From: Lachnospiraceae bacterium
GTDB taxonomy: Bacteria; Bacillota; Clostridia; Lachnospirales; Lachnospiraceae
Direction of reading: 5' to 3'
Assembly: GCA_017470985.1 (NCBI GenBank)
Contig: JAFUXA010000010.1
Coordinates: 62,001 to 126,000 of the forward strand
Length of the DNA stretch: 64,000 bases
Part shown: piece by piece, positions 62,021 through 64,000 of the stretch
Layout of the letters: every line of letters starts with the position of its first letter
Numbering within the stretch: position 1 is the stretch's first letter
Program-made: the position numbers and the translations under genes
Notes under the pieces: generated by a model
Databases searched by the model: none
Told to the model about the DNA's origin: nothing
Seen by the model: the letters and a program-made list of their open reading frames with translations, nothing else

Positions 62021-63340
62021 TTGTCTGTGGACAGTGGGTCGATAGTTCAGCTGGTGATTTTGATTATATTGCTGCTTTTATCAGCATTCTTTTCGTCGGC
62101 AGAGACAGCATTGACAACAGTAAATAAAATAAAACTTAAAGCAATGGAAGATGAAGGTAATGCCAGAGCAAAACTGGTATTGCAGGTGACAGAAAATTCT
62201 CATAAGATGTTATCTGCCATTTTAATAGGTAATAATATAGTGAATTTGTCAGCATCATCTTTGGCTACAATTTTTGCTACTAATTTATTTGGTAGTGTAG
62301 GTGCAGGATTAGCTACAGGAGTATTGACGATATTGATTCTGATATTCGGTGAGATATCTCCCAAGAATGTAGCAACAATGAAGTCTATGGAATTATCATT
62401 AGCTTATATCAAGATTATATATTGGCTGATGATATTGCTTACACCTATCATATATATAATAAATGCTTTATCTCGGGGTTTCTTATTAATCTTTGGTATT
62501 GATACTTCCAAGGTGGAGGATACAGTAACTGAGGATGAAATCAAGATAATGGTAGATGCCAGTCATGAGAGTGGTGAGATTGAGGTGGAGGAGAAGGAGT
62601 ATATCCACAATATTTTCGATTTCACTGATAGTTGTGCCAAGGAAATTATGATTCCAAGAGTGGATATGACTATGGTTAGTGTAGATTGTACCTATGACCA
62701 GCTTATGGAAATCTACCAGGAAGATAAGTTTACTCGACTTCCTGTATACGAGGAGGAGAGTGACAATATAATCGGTTTGTTAAATATGAAGGATATGCTT
62801 CTGGCGGATTGCAATAATTTCTCTATAAGAGATTATTTGCGCGAAGTATATTTCACATATGAACAGAAGAATACAGCTGAATTGTTTGAGGAGATGCGTA
62901 GAGAGCGCCTCAGTCAGGCTATTGTATTAGATGAATATGGTTCTGTATCAGGACTTGTAACCTTAGAAGACTTACTTGAAGAACTTGTTGGAGAAATCAG
63001 GGATGAGTTCGACGAGAAGGAAGAGGATGATATTGTAGAAGTAGGACCTAGAGAATATATTGTACTAGGAGCTACTAATTTAGATGATTTATGCGAGAAG
63101 CTGGACTTGGATATAGAAGCAGAAGAGACGGAAGACTATGATACTCTCGGCGGATATCTGGTGGGACAATTAGATCACATACCAGAAGTTGGAGAGAGCT
63201 GTATCACAGATGAGGGGATCAGGCTTACTGTTGAGGAAGTCGACAAGAAGCGTGTTACCAGAATCCGTATGATTCTACCGGAGATTACAGAGGAAGAGCC
63301 TGAAGATGAAGAATCTCACAAGCAGTCTCATAATCAGTAG
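62021..63340 (+). CDS. CorC/HlyC-family CNNM-CBS transport-associated protein
   Basis: 439 residues. DUF21 (CNNM) membrane domain 1-190 (FFSSAETALTTVNKIKLK, ILIGNNIVNLSASSLAT, FGEISPKN), two CBS domains (about 205-320; MIPRVDMTMVSVD, EYGSVSGLVTLEDLLEELVGEI) and a CorC-HlyC domain (about 340-425). Such proteins are linked to Mg/Co or Na efflux and stability of membrane transporters. The start is TTG (GAGAGGTGAC before it); GTG at 62027 is an alternative. It follows the secretion operon at 26 bases and could be cotranscribed, without obvious functional link. Confidence 0.9.
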   Translation: MSVDSGSIVQLVILIILLLLSAFFSSAETALTTVNKIKLKAMEDEGNARAKLVLQVTENSHKMLSAILIGNNIVNLSASSLATIFATNLFGSVGAGLATGVLTILILIFGEISPKNVATMKSMELSLAYIKIIYWLMILLTPIIYIINALSRGFLLIFGIDTSKVEDTVTEDEIKIMVDASHESGEIEVEEKEYIHNIFDFTDSCAKEIMIPRVDMTMVSVDCTYDQLMEIYQEDKFTRLPVYEEESDNIIGLLNMKDMLLADCNNFSIRDYLREVYFTYEQKNTAELFEEMRRERLSQAIVLDEYGSVSGLVTLEDLLEELVGEIRDEFDEKEEDDIVEVGPREYIVLGATNLDDLCEKLDLDIEAEETEDYDTLGGYLVGQLDHIPEVGESCITDEGIRLTVEEVDKKRVTRIRMILPEITEEEPEDEESHKQSHNQ

Positions 63341-63998
63341 AATTATCAGCATATAATTTCAAGGAGATTTTCATGGCAATTGGACTACAGTTCAATTCTT
63401 TGAAGTCTCCTTTTATTTTATCTAAATAGTTTGCATCCACTGTGTTCTGGGCGATGTGAGCCAGCAGCTCAATGGAATACCTATTGAGCTTGGCCATGTA
63501 TTCCATAAGTTGAATGCCATATAAATCTGATATAGGCAGCAGTATTTTGCCATAGGTATCTGACTCAAACTCACAGGTGGAGATTACCTGTAGGCATATA
63601 TGCAGATGGTTGTGGATGTCTGATGCTTCCATCAACAGATCCGGCCTTTTCTCCTTAGCTGACAGGAAGTATGTCTTGGCACCGGTTATTTCTTTCTTAT
63701 ATAACATATCCCATATGTGTGATATAACTTCTGTTGTTTCTTTTTTCTCTCCTACCAGACCGACCTTACATTCGTATGGGTGCAGTCCTTGATATTTAAC
63801 CCATACCATCCATATGAATTCTGAGATGAAGCCATATAATCTCTTGTGGTAGTCATCATAGGAATCCAAATCAAGTTCATGTGACATTTCCTGAAATATA
63901 GGGAATAGGAATTCACAATATTTATCATACAGTTCTTTGGAGCATATCATCATATTTCCAAAGTAGGTATGATTCTCCTTCAGGCATGATAAATACAA
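63285..63998 (-). CDS. DUF4422-family glycosyltransferase C-terminal part (truncated by window)
   Basis: The reading frame runs off the right edge of the window, so only the C-terminal 237 residues are visible. The pattern NMMICSKELYDKYCEFLFPIF, then YDDYHKRLYGFISEFIWMVWVK matches DUF4422 (capsular polysaccharide/glycosyltransferase-like) proteins. The remaining 150 residues to the stop at 63285 are helical and are not recognised. Its last 56 bases overlap the end of the CorC gene on the other strand, a convergent overlap. Confidence 0.65.
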   Translation of the reverse strand: MYLSCLKENHTYFGNMMICSKELYDKYCEFLFPIFQEMSHELDLDSYDDYHKRLYGFISEFIWMVWVKYQGLHPYECKVGLVGEKKETTEVISHIWDMLYKKEITGAKTYFLSAKEKRPDLLMEASDIHNHLHICLQVISTCEFESDTYGKILLPISDLYGIQLMEYMAKLNRYSIELLAHIAQNTVDANYLDKIKGDFKELNCSPIAMKISLKLYADNSTDYETACEILHLQALPL

Positions 63999-64000
63999 TG

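Overview
The window reads as the chromosome of a low-GC, anaerobic, polysaccharide-degrading Firmicute of the Lachnospiraceae, most like the Butyrivibrio/Pseudobutyrivibrio/Roseburia group. This rests on the AT-rich sequence with strong GGAGG ribosome binding sites, a Gram-positive style binding-protein lipoprotein, a GH3 beta-glucosidase with permuted domain order (a layout I know from rumen Butyrivibrio and Ruminococcus enzymes), the FucO-type alcohol dehydrogenase and the repertoire of AraC-regulated glycan genes. It is a family-level inference, not a phylogenetic result. I see no rRNA, tRNA, CRISPR array, transposase or prophage. Coding density is high and no gene-free stretch exceeds about 300 bases.

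Region 1 (1-16 kb) is mostly housekeeping: a PD-(D/E)XK-like protein, Rex-box-controlled lactaldehyde reductase (fucO), mtnA, an Mrp/Nbp35 Fe-S carrier ATPase, a Lon-like AAA ATPase without a protease domain, argG, two small-domain or membrane proteins, a flavin-reductase/SDR/DUF1295 redox cluster, and an unusual run of two HypB paralogues, a 48-residue membrane protein and O-acetylhomoserine sulfhydrylase.

Region 2 (16-44 kb) is a glycan-utilisation island. It holds a PucR regulator, a GH2 enzyme, an AraC regulator facing two NAD-dependent epimerases (one carrying a C-terminal zinc-knuckle-like module), a GPH-type symporter, a GH78 alpha-L-rhamnosidase, a second AraC regulator facing a four-gene sugar ABC transporter, a short GH78-like enzyme, a NagZ-like GH3, a methyl-accepting chemotaxis protein, beta-phosphoglucomutase, a TetR regulator and the permuted GH3. 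Most of the hydrolases lack signal peptides, so the likely scheme is import of oligosaccharides followed by cytoplasmic cleavage. Released rhamnose would yield lactaldehyde for FucO, and released glucuronate would feed region 3.

Region 3 (44-54 kb) has a CheC-like protein, a DUF2974 alpha/beta hydrolase and a PilZ protein, then an AraC regulator facing a complete glucuronate operon: uxuA, uxuB (SDR type), kdgA, uxaC, kdgK. A 124-bp highly structured element lies between uxuA and uxuB, and a 21-bp-spaced direct repeat in front of uxuA is a good AraC-type operator. A fused shikimate kinase-shikimate dehydrogenase and a cyclophilin follow.

Region 4 (55-62 kb) is the most unusual part. It is one tightly packed operon encoding a CpaF/TadA-like secretion ATPase, a single large GspF/TadB-like platform protein, three short proteins sharing an N-terminal E-[YF]-G motif directly before a membrane helix, a TadE-like protein, a membrane-anchored protein ending in an InlB-like repeat, and a 933-residue secreted beta-helix/Ig-like surface protein. 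It looks like a compact Tad-like pilus or surface-display system. A CorC/HlyC-family protein and the edge of a DUF4422 glycosyltransferase gene close the window.
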